A stretch of 38,033 nt of DNA from ZLKRG08 sp964565165 (GCA_964565165.1 CAZMDJ010000007.1:1-38033); one strand, 5' to 3'; counted from the first letter of the stretch, positions 8,442 through 15,983 are shown. Notes: generated from the sequence alone by a model not told the origin. Translations and numbers: made by a program.

Positions 8442-9698
8442 TTCTGGTTCGTTCGCGCTTCTCGCGAACTGGGCGTTCGGTCTTCTCTGCCTTTTCAACT
8501 TTCTCAACTTTAGCTTTCGCGACTCGAGTTTTGGTCTCTTTTGCGATTCCTAAATCAGAGTGGAGATGATCTGAAGAAGAGTAAGTCTCTTGAGGATCTG
8601 GGAAACCTAAATCTAAAGCTTGGTTGATATGAGACCAACGGGTTAGTTCATCCCAATCAACAAAGGTAACCGCTGTGCCAGATGCACCTGCACGTGCAGT
8701 ACGTCCAATGCGGTGAACATATGTCTTCTCATCTTCAGGACATTGGTAATTAATTACATGGGTAATGCCATCGATATCAATACCGCGAGCTGCAACATCG
8801 GTTGCAACCAAAATATCTCGTTTGAGAGATTTAAAATCTTTTAGCGCGCTTTCGCGTGCACCTTGACCTAGATCGCCATGAATTGCGGCAGTTTTAAAAC
8901 CGCGCTCTTTCATATCATCGGCAATCTGCTGACATGCGCGTTTGGTGCGACAGAAAACCATGGTTGGACCGCGACCTTCAGCCTGTAAAATCTTTGCCAA
9001 CATCTCTGGCTTATCTAACGCATGTGCGCGATATACAAATTGTTTGATGCGGCTTACAACTGCGCCACTATCTTCAACCTCTGCACGGATATGTGTTGGT
9101 TGATTTAAGAACTTACGCGCCAATGTCACAACATCACCTGGCATAGTTGCCGAGAAGAGCATGGTCTGAGTACGACTAGCAGTTAGAGTAAAAATCTTTT
9201 CAACATCTGGCATAAATCCCAGATCCAACATCTCGTCAGCTTCATCAAGAACAAGATGTTTAATTTCGCTTAAATCTAAAGCTTTTTGGCGATGAAGATC
9301 TAGTAGGCGGCCAGGGGTGCCAACCACAATATCTACACCTTTTTTAAGTTCGGCAATCTGCGGTTCCATCGGACGACCGCCATAAATCGCAGTTACACGC
9401 AATTCGCGCCCGCCAGATAATTTATCTAACTCATCTGCAACTTGAATTCCAAGTTCGCGAGTTGGCACAACTACTAACGCAACTGGCTTTCCGTTTCCGC
9501 GATTAACATTATTAAGAATTGGCAATCCAAAACCTAAAGTCTTACCGGTACCAGTCTTCGCTTGGCCAATAATGTCTACGCCGGTAAGAGCTAATGGAAT
9601 AACCGCTTCTTTAATAGGTAATGGATTACAAAGCCCGCTTCGGTAATTGATTGGAGAAGTTCAGGCGCTAAGCCAAGGTCAGCAAAAGTTTTCGACAA
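8422..9698 (-). pseudogene. rhlE: DEAD-box RNA helicase, interrupted by a -1 frameshift near the N-terminus
   Basis: An ATP-dependent RNA helicase used in ribosome assembly, RNA decay or cold adaptation. The intact part has AKTGTGKT (Walker A), PTRELG, DEAD in LDEADEM, SAT in FSATMP and HRIGRTARAG (motif VI), plus a Lys/Arg-rich tail. The gene should begin at TTG 9698, directly after the DUF3107 stop, encoding SKTFADLGLAPELLQSITEAGFV. One base is then missing near 9626-9627: with an extra T in the plus-strand TT run, the frame continues as NPLPIKEAVIPLALTG into Walker A. The 1277-base span becomes 426 codons with that base restored. As written, the upstream frame stops soon after the lesion. 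A translation beginning at the internal TTG 9525 would lack the Q motif and Walker A. The lesion may be a sequencing or assembly error. Confidence 0.85.
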
Positions 9699-9923
9699 TT
9701 ATTTGCCAAATCCAACGCGACGTTCAGATTGTTCGCCGATTTCGACGTAACCAATCTTGGTCGCAGGCACAATAAATTCACGGCCCTTGGTATCTGTAAG
9801 AGCGAGAGTTGATCCGGCCGCAATCGCTTTATAAATCGCTGCCTTAATGTCCTTTGAGCTATCTGCAGATTCAAATGCGATCTCTGAACTTACATCTGTA
9901 ACTGCAATGCGCACATGTGCCAT
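9699..9923 (-). CDS. DUF3107 family protein
   Basis: A small acidic protein of 74 residues matching DUF3107, an actinobacterial family that includes M. tuberculosis Rv3208A (TB9.4). Its function is unknown. The mixed beta/alpha pattern starts VRIAVTDVSSEIAFE and ends RRVGFGK, as in relatives. The ATG at 9923 has an AAAGG ribosome-binding sequence about 7 bases upstream. The neighbours, a TetR gene on one side and an RhlE-like helicase on the other, repeat the mycobacterial order and support the assignment. The stop is followed immediately by the helicase TTG start. Confidence 0.87.
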   Translation of the reverse strand: MAHVRIAVTDVSSEIAFESADSSKDIKAAIYKAIAAGSTLALTDTKGREFIVPATKIGYVEIGEQSERRVGFGK

Positions 9924-9950
9924 TTTTTAACCTTTGTTTCTAGAACGTTC

Positions 9951-10556
9951 TTAGTTCTCGTTACGTGGGAAGCCTGAGATGCCTCGCCAAATGATATTTG
10001 TTGCAAGCGATTGCGCCTGCTCGCGACTCAATTTTGAATCGCGTTCTAACCAGTGGCGCGCAGTTACTTGCGCGCTGCCAATCAAACCTACGCCTAAGAG
10101 CATCGCAGCTTCTTGAGGCAAACCTGTATCGATTGAGATAACTGCGCTAACTGCAGCAGCACAGTCGTATGTCATGCGATTTAAACGTTCACGAACCGCA
10201 GGTTCGACATTCATATCGCTTTCAAAGAGCAGACGGAAAGCTTCGCCTTCGGCTTCGATGAAATCAAAGTAAGCCGCAATAGTTGCTTGAACGCGCTTTG
10301 CATTATCTGGAGTTGATTGAATTGCTCGTTGAATCTCAAAAACCAATGAATCAATATGAGTATCCAATACCGCAAGGTATAGATCTAACTTAGATGGGAA
10401 GTGCTGATAGAGAACGGGCTTACTTACGCCAGCGCGGTCTGCAATCTCATCCATCGCAGCTGAGTGATATCCCGCTGCGGTGAAGACCTCAAGCGCTGCT
10501 GCTAATAGTTGAGCGCGACGCTCATCGCGAGGTAGGCGACCTTTATCGTTACTCAT
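9951..10556 (-). CDS. TetR-family transcriptional regulator
   Basis: A DNA-binding repressor-type protein of 201 residues. The N-terminal helix-turn-helix spans about residues 12-55, with AALEVFTAAGYHSAAMDEIA followed by the recognition segment GVSKPVLYQHF. The remainder is an all-helical ligand/dimer domain. The frame is open well upstream, but the start is placed at ATG 10556 because it begins the protein just before the HTH, and a TAAGAT hexamer lies 7 bases upstream of it. The upstream extension would lie inside moeZ. It resembles Rv3208 by context. The ligand is unknown. moeZ is divergent, with 13 bases between the starts. Confidence 0.9.
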   Translation of the reverse strand: MSNDKGRLPRDERRAQLLAAALEVFTAAGYHSAAMDEIADRAGVSKPVLYQHFPSKLDLYLAVLDTHIDSLVFEIQRAIQSTPDNAKRVQATIAAYFDFIEAEGEAFRLLFESDMNVEPAVRERLNRMTYDCAAAVSAVISIDTGLPQEAAMLLGVGLIGSAQVTARHWLERDSKLSREQAQSLATNIIWRGISGFPRNEN

Positions 10557-10569
10557 CGGCGTAATCTTA
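10557..10569. promoter_or_regulatory. Compact divergent tetR/moeZ promoter with overlapping -10 boxes
   Basis: TAATCTTA at 10562-10569 can be read as a -10 box on both strands: TAATCT (10562-10567) on the plus strand and TAAGAT (10564-10569) on the minus strand. The minus-strand hexamer is 7 bases from the tetR ATG, a leaderless spacing. The plus-strand hexamer predicts transcription starting near 10574, which is downstream of the moeZ ATG at 10570 and favours the ATG at 10588. Inferred from sequence. Confidence 0.45.
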
Positions 10570-11700
10570 ATGGCAGAATTGCTCGATATGAAAGCGCTAG
10601 TCGAACCAGGACGCGCATTAACTGATGAAGAAATCCGTAGATATTCACGACATCTGCTCATTCCTGACATTAATTTAGTGGGCCAAGAGAGAGTCGTTAA
10701 TTCACGAGTTCTCTGTATTGGCGCAGGTGGTTTGGGATCTCCAACGATTATGTATTTGGCAGCTGCCGGCGTAGGCAAGATTGGCATCGTTGATTTTGAT
10801 CGAGTAGACGTCACAAATTTGCAGCGACAGATAATTCATACTGAGAGCGATATCGGTAAGAACAAAGCCCGAAGTGCAAAAGAGAAAGTCCAAGCGCTAA
10901 ATTCAAATATCGCAGTAGAAATTTATGAACTTAAATTAAACGAAAACAATGCGTTAGAAATTTTTGAAAATTACGACTTGATAATTGACTGCACTGATAA
11001 TTTTGCAACTAGATATTTAGTAAATGATGCAGCAGCACTTTTAGGTAAGCCATATATCTGGGGAAGTATTTACAGATTTGATGGCCAAGCATCTGTATTT
11101 TGGAGTCAGCAAGGTCCTTGCTATCGCTGCTTACATCCAACACCGCCTCCTGCAGGTTCAGTCCCAAGTTGCGCGGAAGGTGGAGTTTTAGGAGTCTTAT
11201 GTGGCGCGATTGGTTCGGTTCAGAGCAATGAGGCAATTAAGTTAATTACGGGTGTCGGCACCTCATTGTTAGGCAGCCTTCTAATTTACGACGCGCTGGA
11301 GACCACATATAAGAAGGTAGAGATCAAGAAGAGCCCAAGTTGCCCAATCTGCAACGGGACACAGAGTTCGCTGCTTCCTAGTTATGAAGCATTCTGTGGA
11401 ATTACCAATTCAATTACGGTCGCTGAACTAAATGCGCGCGATAACAATTATTTACTAATAGATGTTCGCGAACCAGATGAGCACGCAGCTCTCTCTATTC
11501 CAGGTGCGCTTCTAATTCCAAAGGGAAGATTTGAAGATGGGAGCGCATTTGCCGGCCTTCCAAAAGATCGAGAAATTATTCTTCATTGCCGTAGCGGAGT
11601 CAGATCAGGTCAATGTCTTGATTTATTAAGAGCTGCAGGTTTTACCAATTCAACGCATTTACAGGGCGGAATCATCGCCTGGGAAGAGAGTAAGAGATGA
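10570..11700 (+). CDS. moeZ: MoeZ: adenylyltransferase/sulfurtransferase (MoeB-ThiF plus rhodanese)
   Basis: Adenylates the C-terminus of ubiquitin-like sulfur carriers (MoaD, ThiS or CysO type) and transfers sulfur to make a thiocarboxylate, for molybdopterin, thiamine or cysteine synthesis. The ThiF/MoeB domain (about residues 10-245) has the nucleotide motif GAGGLGSP, the NLQRQIIH segment and the zinc pairs CYRC and CPIC. The rhodanese domain (about 280-376) has the active-site loop CRSGVRS with Cys340. Length 376 is close to mycobacterial MoeZ. The ATG at 10570 is the longest start; ATG 10588 gives MKALVEPG, which aligns better with relatives and with the promoter. The stop overlaps mshB by 4 bases. 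Confidence 0.92.
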   Translation: MAELLDMKALVEPGRALTDEEIRRYSRHLLIPDINLVGQERVVNSRVLCIGAGGLGSPTIMYLAAAGVGKIGIVDFDRVDVTNLQRQIIHTESDIGKNKARSAKEKVQALNSNIAVEIYELKLNENNALEIFENYDLIIDCTDNFATRYLVNDAAALLGKPYIWGSIYRFDGQASVFWSQQGPCYRCLHPTPPPAGSVPSCAEGGVLGVLCGAIGSVQSNEAIKLITGVGTSLLGSLLIYDALETTYKKVEIKKSPSCPICNGTQSSLLPSYEAFCGITNSITVAELNARDNNYLLIDVREPDEHAALSIPGALLIPKGRFEDGSAFAGLPKDREIILHCRSGVRSGQCLDLLRAAGFTNSTHLQGGIIAWEESKR

Positions 11701-12548
11701 GCAATAAGCGAGCACTCTTTGTACACGCGCACCCTGATGATGAAACTATTAATAACGGTGTCACTATGGCGCAGATGGTTGAAGATGGAGTTGCAGTAAC
11801 ACTAGTAACTTGCACTCGCGGAGAAGAGGGCGAAGTTCTAGTTCCAGATCTTGCACATCTAGCTAGCCATGCAAATGATGATCTTGGCCCACATCGTGTA
11901 ATCGAATTAGCAAATGCTATGAAAGAACTTGGTGTGAAAGATCATCGCTTCTTAGGCGAGTATCGCGATAGCGGAATGATGGGAACTCCGCAGAATGAAA
12001 ATGAAAATTGTTTCTGGAAAGCAGATGTAGATGAAGCCGCTAAGAAACTTGCGTTAATAATTGATGAGATCAAGCCACAGGTAATGGTCACTTATGACGA
12101 AATCGGTGGCTACGGACATCCCGATCACATCCAAGCTCATCGCGTTGCGATGCGCGCAGCAGAGCTTGCAACTTGGAAGATCGAAAAGATTTACTGGAAC
12201 ATCATGCCTAAATCGGTTGTGGCGCAAGGTATAGAGGCGATGAAGGCTCAAGGTAGCGATTTCTTTGGCGCTGAGAACGTTGATGACCTGCCATTTGTTA
12301 AAGATGATTCATTTGTACATGCAGTAATTCACGCCCCAAAGCAGATCGATAAAAAGATGGCGGCAATGAAAGCGCATGCCACACAAATCACTTTAGATGG
12401 ACCATTCTTTGCGCTATCAAATAATTTAGGTGTGCAGGTGTTTGGCGATGAGTATTACACCTTAGTTAAAGAGGGAAAAGCAGTTGAATTTGGATCTTTT
12501 AACAGCAACTCTCTTGAGACAGATTTATTTGCTGGGGTAAAGCTCTAA
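11697..12548 (+). CDS. mshB: MshB: GlcNAc-Ins deacetylase of mycothiol synthesis
   Basis: A zinc hydrolase of the LmbE/PIG-L family that deacetylates GlcNAc-inositol, the second step of mycothiol synthesis. The zinc ligands are visible: HPDDE at residues 12-16 (His12, Asp15) and GHPDH at 140-144 (His144). The segments HATQITLDG, ALSNNLGV and ETDLFAG near the C-terminus match MshB rather than the amidase Mca. The 283-residue length is close to the roughly 300 of MshB. The protein starts at ATG 11697, overlapping moeZ. Its presence implies that this organism uses mycothiol as its thiol buffer. The last 50 bases overlap a convergent GNAT gene. Confidence 0.88.
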   Translation: MSNKRALFVHAHPDDETINNGVTMAQMVEDGVAVTLVTCTRGEEGEVLVPDLAHLASHANDDLGPHRVIELANAMKELGVKDHRFLGEYRDSGMMGTPQNENENCFWKADVDEAAKKLALIIDEIKPQVMVTYDEIGGYGHPDHIQAHRVAMRAAELATWKIEKIYWNIMPKSVVAQGIEAMKAQGSDFFGAENVDDLPFVKDDSFVHAVIHAPKQIDKKMAAMKAHATQITLDGPFFALSNNLGVQVFGDEYYTLVKEGKAVEFGSFNSNSLETDLFAGVKL

Positions 12549-13416
12549 ATCTTCCGGTGTGGTGGATCGAATAACCTTCGGATTCATAAAGGCTGATTGC
12601 TTCTTTATTTGTAGTTGCAACTTGTAACGCTAACTTTCGATTTCCAGATTCGCTTTCAAGGGCTTTGAGAATCTTGCGCCCAAAACCTTCTCCGCGAAAT
12701 TCAGGCGCAACCCAAATACGCGAAATAATCGCCCAATCCTCGGCAAAGGCGGTTCTACCTATTGCTATTAACTTTCCATCTTGATGCATAGAGAGATACT
12801 TTCCGGGTGACTTGATAAGAAGTGGAAGAATCTTTTCATCGCCATGAACTGCTAACCATTCGCTATCTGGTTGTAATGAAACTTTATATTCATAATCGAC
12901 TTTAAACTCTTGGCCATCTTTAACCATTACATCTAAATCTAAGAGCTTCTTAAAGCCTCGACGTTCTAGTTCTTGATCAATCTCATCTTGCAATTCAGGA
13001 ACCAGCGCCACGGTTGGGTTTAAATCTCGACTTCGATACCAACTTATAACTTCATCAATATGGTTCTCGTTACTTAAAATCAAAGCTGAATTGGCGCGGC
13101 GAGTAACGCCAACATCTGCACGGAGTATCCATCCATCAAGGTGCTCTTCTTCTCGAGCTTTCCAAGTTTCGTTGGCGATCTTCTCTAAATCATAAATTCG
13201 AATCGAAAGGGGAGCGCCGGATTTGGCGGTTCTTGGCACATCGATAATTTCGCGCCAGATATAAATCTGCGCCGGATCGAATTGAACAATCTCGCCGTGG
13301 CGATTCTTTAAAGAGGTAGTGGTGAGCAGGTGGCCGACGATGTCTCTGTAACCTGGCTCATCATGCAGGCGGATTGTTACCCGCTTGCCAATATCACTTG
13401 CTGAAATTTCTACCAC
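12499..13416 (-). CDS. GNAT-family N-acetyltransferase with N-terminal SH3-like domain (Rv0428c type)
   Basis: The C-terminal half (about residues 170-295) is a GNAT acetyltransferase fold: ISRIWVAPEFRGEGFGRKIL contains the acetyl-CoA loop (R-G-E-G-F-G), and the NKEAISLYESEGY segment is the usual helix-beta hallmark. The first roughly 60 residues (DIGKRVTIRLHDEPGYRDIVG) match the SH3-like domain seen before GNAT domains in Rv0428c-like proteins. The GTG at 13416 is chosen because TACTAT lies exactly 6 bases upstream. The longer frame to 13566 would run through the ferredoxin gene. A GNAT gene beside fdxA-dapC is common in actinobacteria. The acceptor is unknown. The 3' end overlaps mshB by 50 bases. 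Confidence 0.82.
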   Translation of the reverse strand: MVEISASDIGKRVTIRLHDEPGYRDIVGHLLTTTSLKNRHGEIVQFDPAQIYIWREIIDVPRTAKSGAPLSIRIYDLEKIANETWKAREEEHLDGWILRADVGVTRRANSALILSNENHIDEVISWYRSRDLNPTVALVPELQDEIDQELERRGFKKLLDLDVMVKDGQEFKVDYEYKVSLQPDSEWLAVHGDEKILPLLIKSPGKYLSMHQDGKLIAIGRTAFAEDWAIISRIWVAPEFRGEGFGRKILKALESESGNRKLALQVATTNKEAISLYESEGYSIHHTGRFRALPQQINLSQESCC

Positions 13417-13428
13417 CGCTGAATAGTA
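13417..13428 (-). promoter_or_regulatory. Leaderless-type -10 element of the GNAT gene
   Basis: On the minus strand TACTAT (13428-13423) is followed by 6 bases and then the GTG at 13416. It supports the GTG start. The divergent fdxA element starts only 18 bases away, so the two promoters share a 42-base gap. Confidence 0.45.
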
Positions 13429-13445
13429 AAGCCAGCCTGAATGGG

Positions 13446-13458
13446 TAGAATTCGCGGC
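13446..13458 (+). promoter_or_regulatory. Leaderless-type -10 element of fdxA
   Basis: TAGAAT at 13446-13451 is 7 bases before the ATG at 13459. It closely resembles the element before the MgtE-like gene (TAGAATTCG shared). It rules against the in-frame ATG at 13441, which lies upstream of the hexamer. Confidence 0.5.
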
Positions 13459-13779
13459 ATGACTTACGTAATCGACGAACCATGTGTAGACGTCAAAGAT
13501 AAATCTTGCATCGACGAGTGCCCAGTAGATTGCATCTACGAAGGCGATCGCATGCTTTATATCCATCCAGATGAGTGCGTGGATTGCGGAGCTTGCGAAC
13601 CAGTATGCCCAGTCGAAGCGATTTACTACGAAGATGATGTCCCAGAGAACCTTGGCGAATTCCGCGAAAAGGCTCCACTCTTCTTTATCGAACTTGGTTC
13701 ACCTGGCGGAGCAGCAAAGGTTGGCAAGAAGGATTTTGATCCAGAGTTTGTAAAGAATCTTCCAGCAAAGAACGACTAA
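13459..13779 (+). CDS. fdxA: 7Fe ferredoxin FdxA ([3Fe-4S][4Fe-4S])
   Basis: A small soluble electron carrier with one [3Fe-4S] and one [4Fe-4S] cluster. Eight cysteines are present at residues 9, 17, 21, 25, 40, 43, 46 and 50. The spacing of the first group (C-x7-C-x3-CP) is that of actinobacterial 7Fe ferredoxins such as the M. smegmatis protein, and DECVDCGACEPVCP is the classical second motif. The 106-residue length and acidic C-terminal extension are typical. The ATG at 13459 gives the usual TYVI N-terminus and is backed by the promoter position. dapC follows 8 bases after the stop. Redox partners may include cytochromes P450 or oxidoreductases. Confidence 0.95.
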   Translation: MTYVIDEPCVDVKDKSCIDECPVDCIYEGDRMLYIHPDECVDCGACEPVCPVEAIYYEDDVPENLGEFREKAPLFFIELGSPGGAAKVGKKDFDPEFVKNLPAKND

Positions 13780-13787
13780 GTAATTCT

Positions 13788-14840
13788 TTGAAGCTTCCAG
13801 ATTTTCCTTGGGATGCGTTAGCGCCATTCGGTGAGAAGGCGAGAGCGCATCCTTCTGGTTTTATAGATCTATCTCAAGGCACACCGGTAGATCCAACACC
13901 AGAATTTATTCAAGATACATTTAAAGCGGCATCGAATTCACCAAGCTATCCAGTTACCGCAGGAACACCAGAACTTCGCGATGCGATTACGAATTGGGCA
14001 AAGAACGATTTAGGTGCAAGCGGTGAGTTTGGAGTTCTGCCATTAATTGGTTCCAAAGAATTGGTCGCATGGTTACCGACAATTTTGCAGAGCAAACATG
14101 TTTTATATCCAGAGATTGCATATCCAACATACCTAGTTGGATCAATGATTGCGCAGACCAAATCAAGCAAAGTTGGATTCGATGCGCAGAGCTGGCCAGA
14201 GGGCGATCTATCTTGGGTAAATACTCCATCTAATCCCACGGGCCGAGTTCATTCAGATGTAGAGCTATTAAGTGCAATTGAATGGGCACGTAAAGGTGGC
14301 GTGGTAGTTGCAGATGAGTGTTACTTGGAATTCGGCAATGGCATTACGCCTAAATCAATTTTGTCTCTAACCGGTGGCAACAATAAAAATATCCTTGCCA
14401 TCCATTCACTCTCTAAGCGTTCATCAATGGCGGGTTATCGCGCCGCAATGATGATTGGCGATAAAGATTTAATCGCGAAGGTTCTTGAAGTCCGTAAACA
14501 TGCCGGAATGATGGTTCCGCTGCCAGTGCAAAAAGCAATGGTCACAGCGCTTTCAGATAAGAAGCATGTTGCAGAACAACGCGATCGTTACAACTCACGT
14601 AAAGCAAAAGTTCGTAGCGCAATTGAAAAGCATGGATTTGTCGTAGAGCATTCAGAAGCTGGCCTTTATCTCTGGGCAACTCGCGGCGATAGCGATTGGG
14701 ATTGCGTTTCCTGGTTTGCCGATCGAGGCATTCTCGTTACACCTGGCCATTTCTACGGTGAAAAAGGTGGAAAGCACGTACGAATTGCGATGACCGCAAC
14801 AGATGCGCAGATTGATGAATTGGTCAAGCGACTTGGCTGA
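13788..14840 (+). CDS. dapC: Succinyldiaminopimelate transaminase DapC (class I/II aminotransferase)
   Basis: A PLP-dependent aminotransferase of fold type I. Position beside fdxA identifies it as the actinobacterial DapC type, which makes N-succinyl-diaminopimelate for lysine and peptidoglycan. PLP-binding features are visible: HSLSKRSSMAGYR with Lys210 as the Schiff-base lysine, the NTPSNPTGR loop, and the ADECYLEF segment with its conserved Asp and Tyr. A final Arg in HVRIAMT binds the substrate carboxylate. The start is TTG at 13788, giving the typical LPDFPWD N-terminus. The 350-residue length is normal. The stop overlaps the next gene. Confidence 0.88.
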   Translation: MKLPDFPWDALAPFGEKARAHPSGFIDLSQGTPVDPTPEFIQDTFKAASNSPSYPVTAGTPELRDAITNWAKNDLGASGEFGVLPLIGSKELVAWLPTILQSKHVLYPEIAYPTYLVGSMIAQTKSSKVGFDAQSWPEGDLSWVNTPSNPTGRVHSDVELLSAIEWARKGGVVVADECYLEFGNGITPKSILSLTGGNNKNILAIHSLSKRSSMAGYRAAMMIGDKDLIAKVLEVRKHAGMMVPLPVQKAMVTALSDKKHVAEQRDRYNSRKAKVRSAIEKHGFVVEHSEAGLYLWATRGDSDWDCVSWFADRGILVTPGHFYGEKGGKHVRIAMTATDAQIDELVKRLG

Positions 14841-15828
14841 GGCAATTCTTCTAGTCGGTGGATTCGGAACTCGACTTCGTCCGCTTACGAATCATCGCCC
14901 AAAGCCGATGCTTCCGATTGCATCTCTACCTGTTACTGAACATCAATTAGCAATGGCTCGTCGCGCAGGTATTAAACGAATTGTGCTTGCGACTTCATAT
15001 ATGTCAGATGTTTTTATCCCTTACTTTGGTGATGGTTCCAAATGGGGAATGGAGATTAAATACGCGGTAGAGAAAGAGCCACTCGGCACAGGTGGCGCGA
15101 TTCGTAATGCGGCTAAAGAGTTATCTGGCGATCAGCAGATTGTTATTTTCAATGGTGATGTTTTAAGTTCACATAATTTAAAAGCTCAACTTGATTTACA
15201 TATCGCATCTAATGCAGATGTAACTCTTCATTTAACGCCAGTTGATGATGCACGTGCTTACGGTTGTGTACCAACTGATGCTGATGGTCGTGTAACTGCC
15301 TTCTTAGAGAAGATGGATAACCCAGTCACCAATACAATTAATGCCGGTTGCTATGTTTTCGATAAATCGGTTCTTGATTCAATTCCAGAGAATGAAGTTG
15401 TAAGTGTTGAACGCCAAACTTTTCCGCAGTTAATTGAAGCCAATAAGAAAGTTATGGGCTTCATTGAAAAGGCATATTGGTTAGATATCGGTACTCCAAA
15501 CGCTCTACTTAAAGGTTCGCGCGATTTAGTTACCGGAATTGCAGATGGTGATGCGTTAGATAAATATAAATTTGCGCATCGCGATAAAAATTATCTTTCA
15601 TTAAGTGAAAATACTTCTGGCACCTTTACAGGTGGCAGCGCAATCGGAGGACTCTGCGTTCTAAAAGATTGCACCGTCGATGGATCGATCATCTCTGACG
15701 GGGTAGAGGCAGAAGGCTGCGTAATTAAGAATTCATTTATCGAAATGGGTGCAAAACTTTTGCAAGGTTCGGTGATTGAGAACTCTTTCGTTGATCCAGA
15801 TGGGGAAATCACGCCCCTTTTCTCTTAA
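14833..15828 (+). CDS. Mannose-1-phosphate guanylyltransferase-like NDP-sugar pyrophosphorylase
   Basis: A cytosolic nucleotidyltransferase that charges a sugar-1-phosphate with NTP. The N-terminal domain has the signature LVGGFGTRLRPLTNHRPKPMLP, the FNGDVL metal-site segment, and EKEPLGTGGAI. The C-terminal roughly 90 residues (CVLKDCTVDGSIISDGV) carry hexapeptide repeats of a left-handed beta-helix. It resembles Rv3264c-type GDP-mannose pyrophosphorylases. The phosphomannomutase gene at 20978 and the glycosyltransferase between support GDP-mannose supply. TTG 14833 (MAEAILLVGG) is preferred because the motif then starts where it does in relatives; ATG 14815 or 14803 are also possible. Nucleotide and sugar specificity are inferred. 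Confidence 0.82.
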   Translation: MAEAILLVGGFGTRLRPLTNHRPKPMLPIASLPVTEHQLAMARRAGIKRIVLATSYMSDVFIPYFGDGSKWGMEIKYAVEKEPLGTGGAIRNAAKELSGDQQIVIFNGDVLSSHNLKAQLDLHIASNADVTLHLTPVDDARAYGCVPTDADGRVTAFLEKMDNPVTNTINAGCYVFDKSVLDSIPENEVVSVERQTFPQLIEANKKVMGFIEKAYWLDIGTPNALLKGSRDLVTGIADGDALDKYKFAHRDKNYLSLSENTSGTFTGGSAIGGLCVLKDCTVDGSIISDGVEAEGCVIKNSFIEMGAKLLQGSVIENSFVDPDGEITPLFS

Positions 15829-15856
15829 TTATTAGTAATTGACCATCCATTCACCC

Positions 15857-15873
15857 AAAAAACCCCGTTTTTT
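15857..15873. repeat. Short A/T inverted repeat flanked by TTCACCCA direct repeats
   Basis: AAAAAAC (15857-15863) and GTTTTTT (15867-15873) are perfect 7-base arms around CCC. They are bracketed by two copies of TTCACCCA (15850-15857 and 15872-15879). The T-run after a short stem could weakly terminate the upstream nucleotidyltransferase transcript, but the stem is nearly all A-T, so a strong intrinsic terminator is unlikely. Confidence 0.3.
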
Positions 15874-15897
15874 CACCCATTTGCTTCAAACTCCCAC

Positions 15898-15926
15898 TTG
15901 ACTTATTCGAGTTACACCCGTGTAAT
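15898..15926 (+). promoter_or_regulatory. whiB2 promoter with palindrome over the -10 box
   Basis: The -35 box TTGACT (15898-15903) and the -10 box TGTAAT (15921-15926) are separated by 17 bases; each differs from the sigma-70 consensus by one base. A perfect inverted repeat, TTACAC-CC-GTGTAA (15912-15925), covers the end of the spacer and the -10 box, a typical place for a repressor or autoregulatory site. The same element recurs before whiB1. Predicted transcription starts near 15933. Confidence 0.65.
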
Positions 15927-15937
15927 TCACCTAATGA

Positions 15938-15959
15938 CTTACGGGGGAGAGCTCGTAAG
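15938..15959 (+). other. Stem-loop in the whiB2 leader
   Basis: CTTACG (15938-15943) and CGTAAG (15954-15959) form perfect 6-base arms around a 10-base G-rich loop. It lies between the predicted transcription start and the AGGAG ribosome-binding site at about 15972. It may affect leader stability or translation. It is not followed by a T-run, so it is not a terminator. Confidence 0.4.
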
Positions 15960-15983
15960 CCCAAGCGACACAGGAGTCGATAT

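Noticed and set aside
9668..9874. Minus-strand frame of 68 codons
   Set aside because: It is an out-of-frame shadow of the DUF3107 gene with no family features.
9951..10814. 287-codon version of the TetR protein
   Set aside because: The extra N-terminal residues are antisense to moeZ and precede the HTH unnaturally. ATG 10556 is the better start.
13441..13458. Earlier ATG for fdxA adding MGRIRG
   Set aside because: The residues are not part of known 7Fe ferredoxins and the ATG precedes the TAGAAT hexamer that would drive the gene.
12499..13566. Full-length minus-strand frame of 355 codons for the GNAT protein
   Set aside because: The first 50 codons run antisense through the conserved fdxA gene. 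The GTG at 13416, with a TAnnnT hexamer 6 bases upstream, gives a normal N-terminal domain.
15857..15873. Intrinsic terminator after the nucleotidyltransferase gene
   Set aside because: The stem is almost entirely A-T with a three-base loop, so it is kept only as a repeat and not called a terminator.
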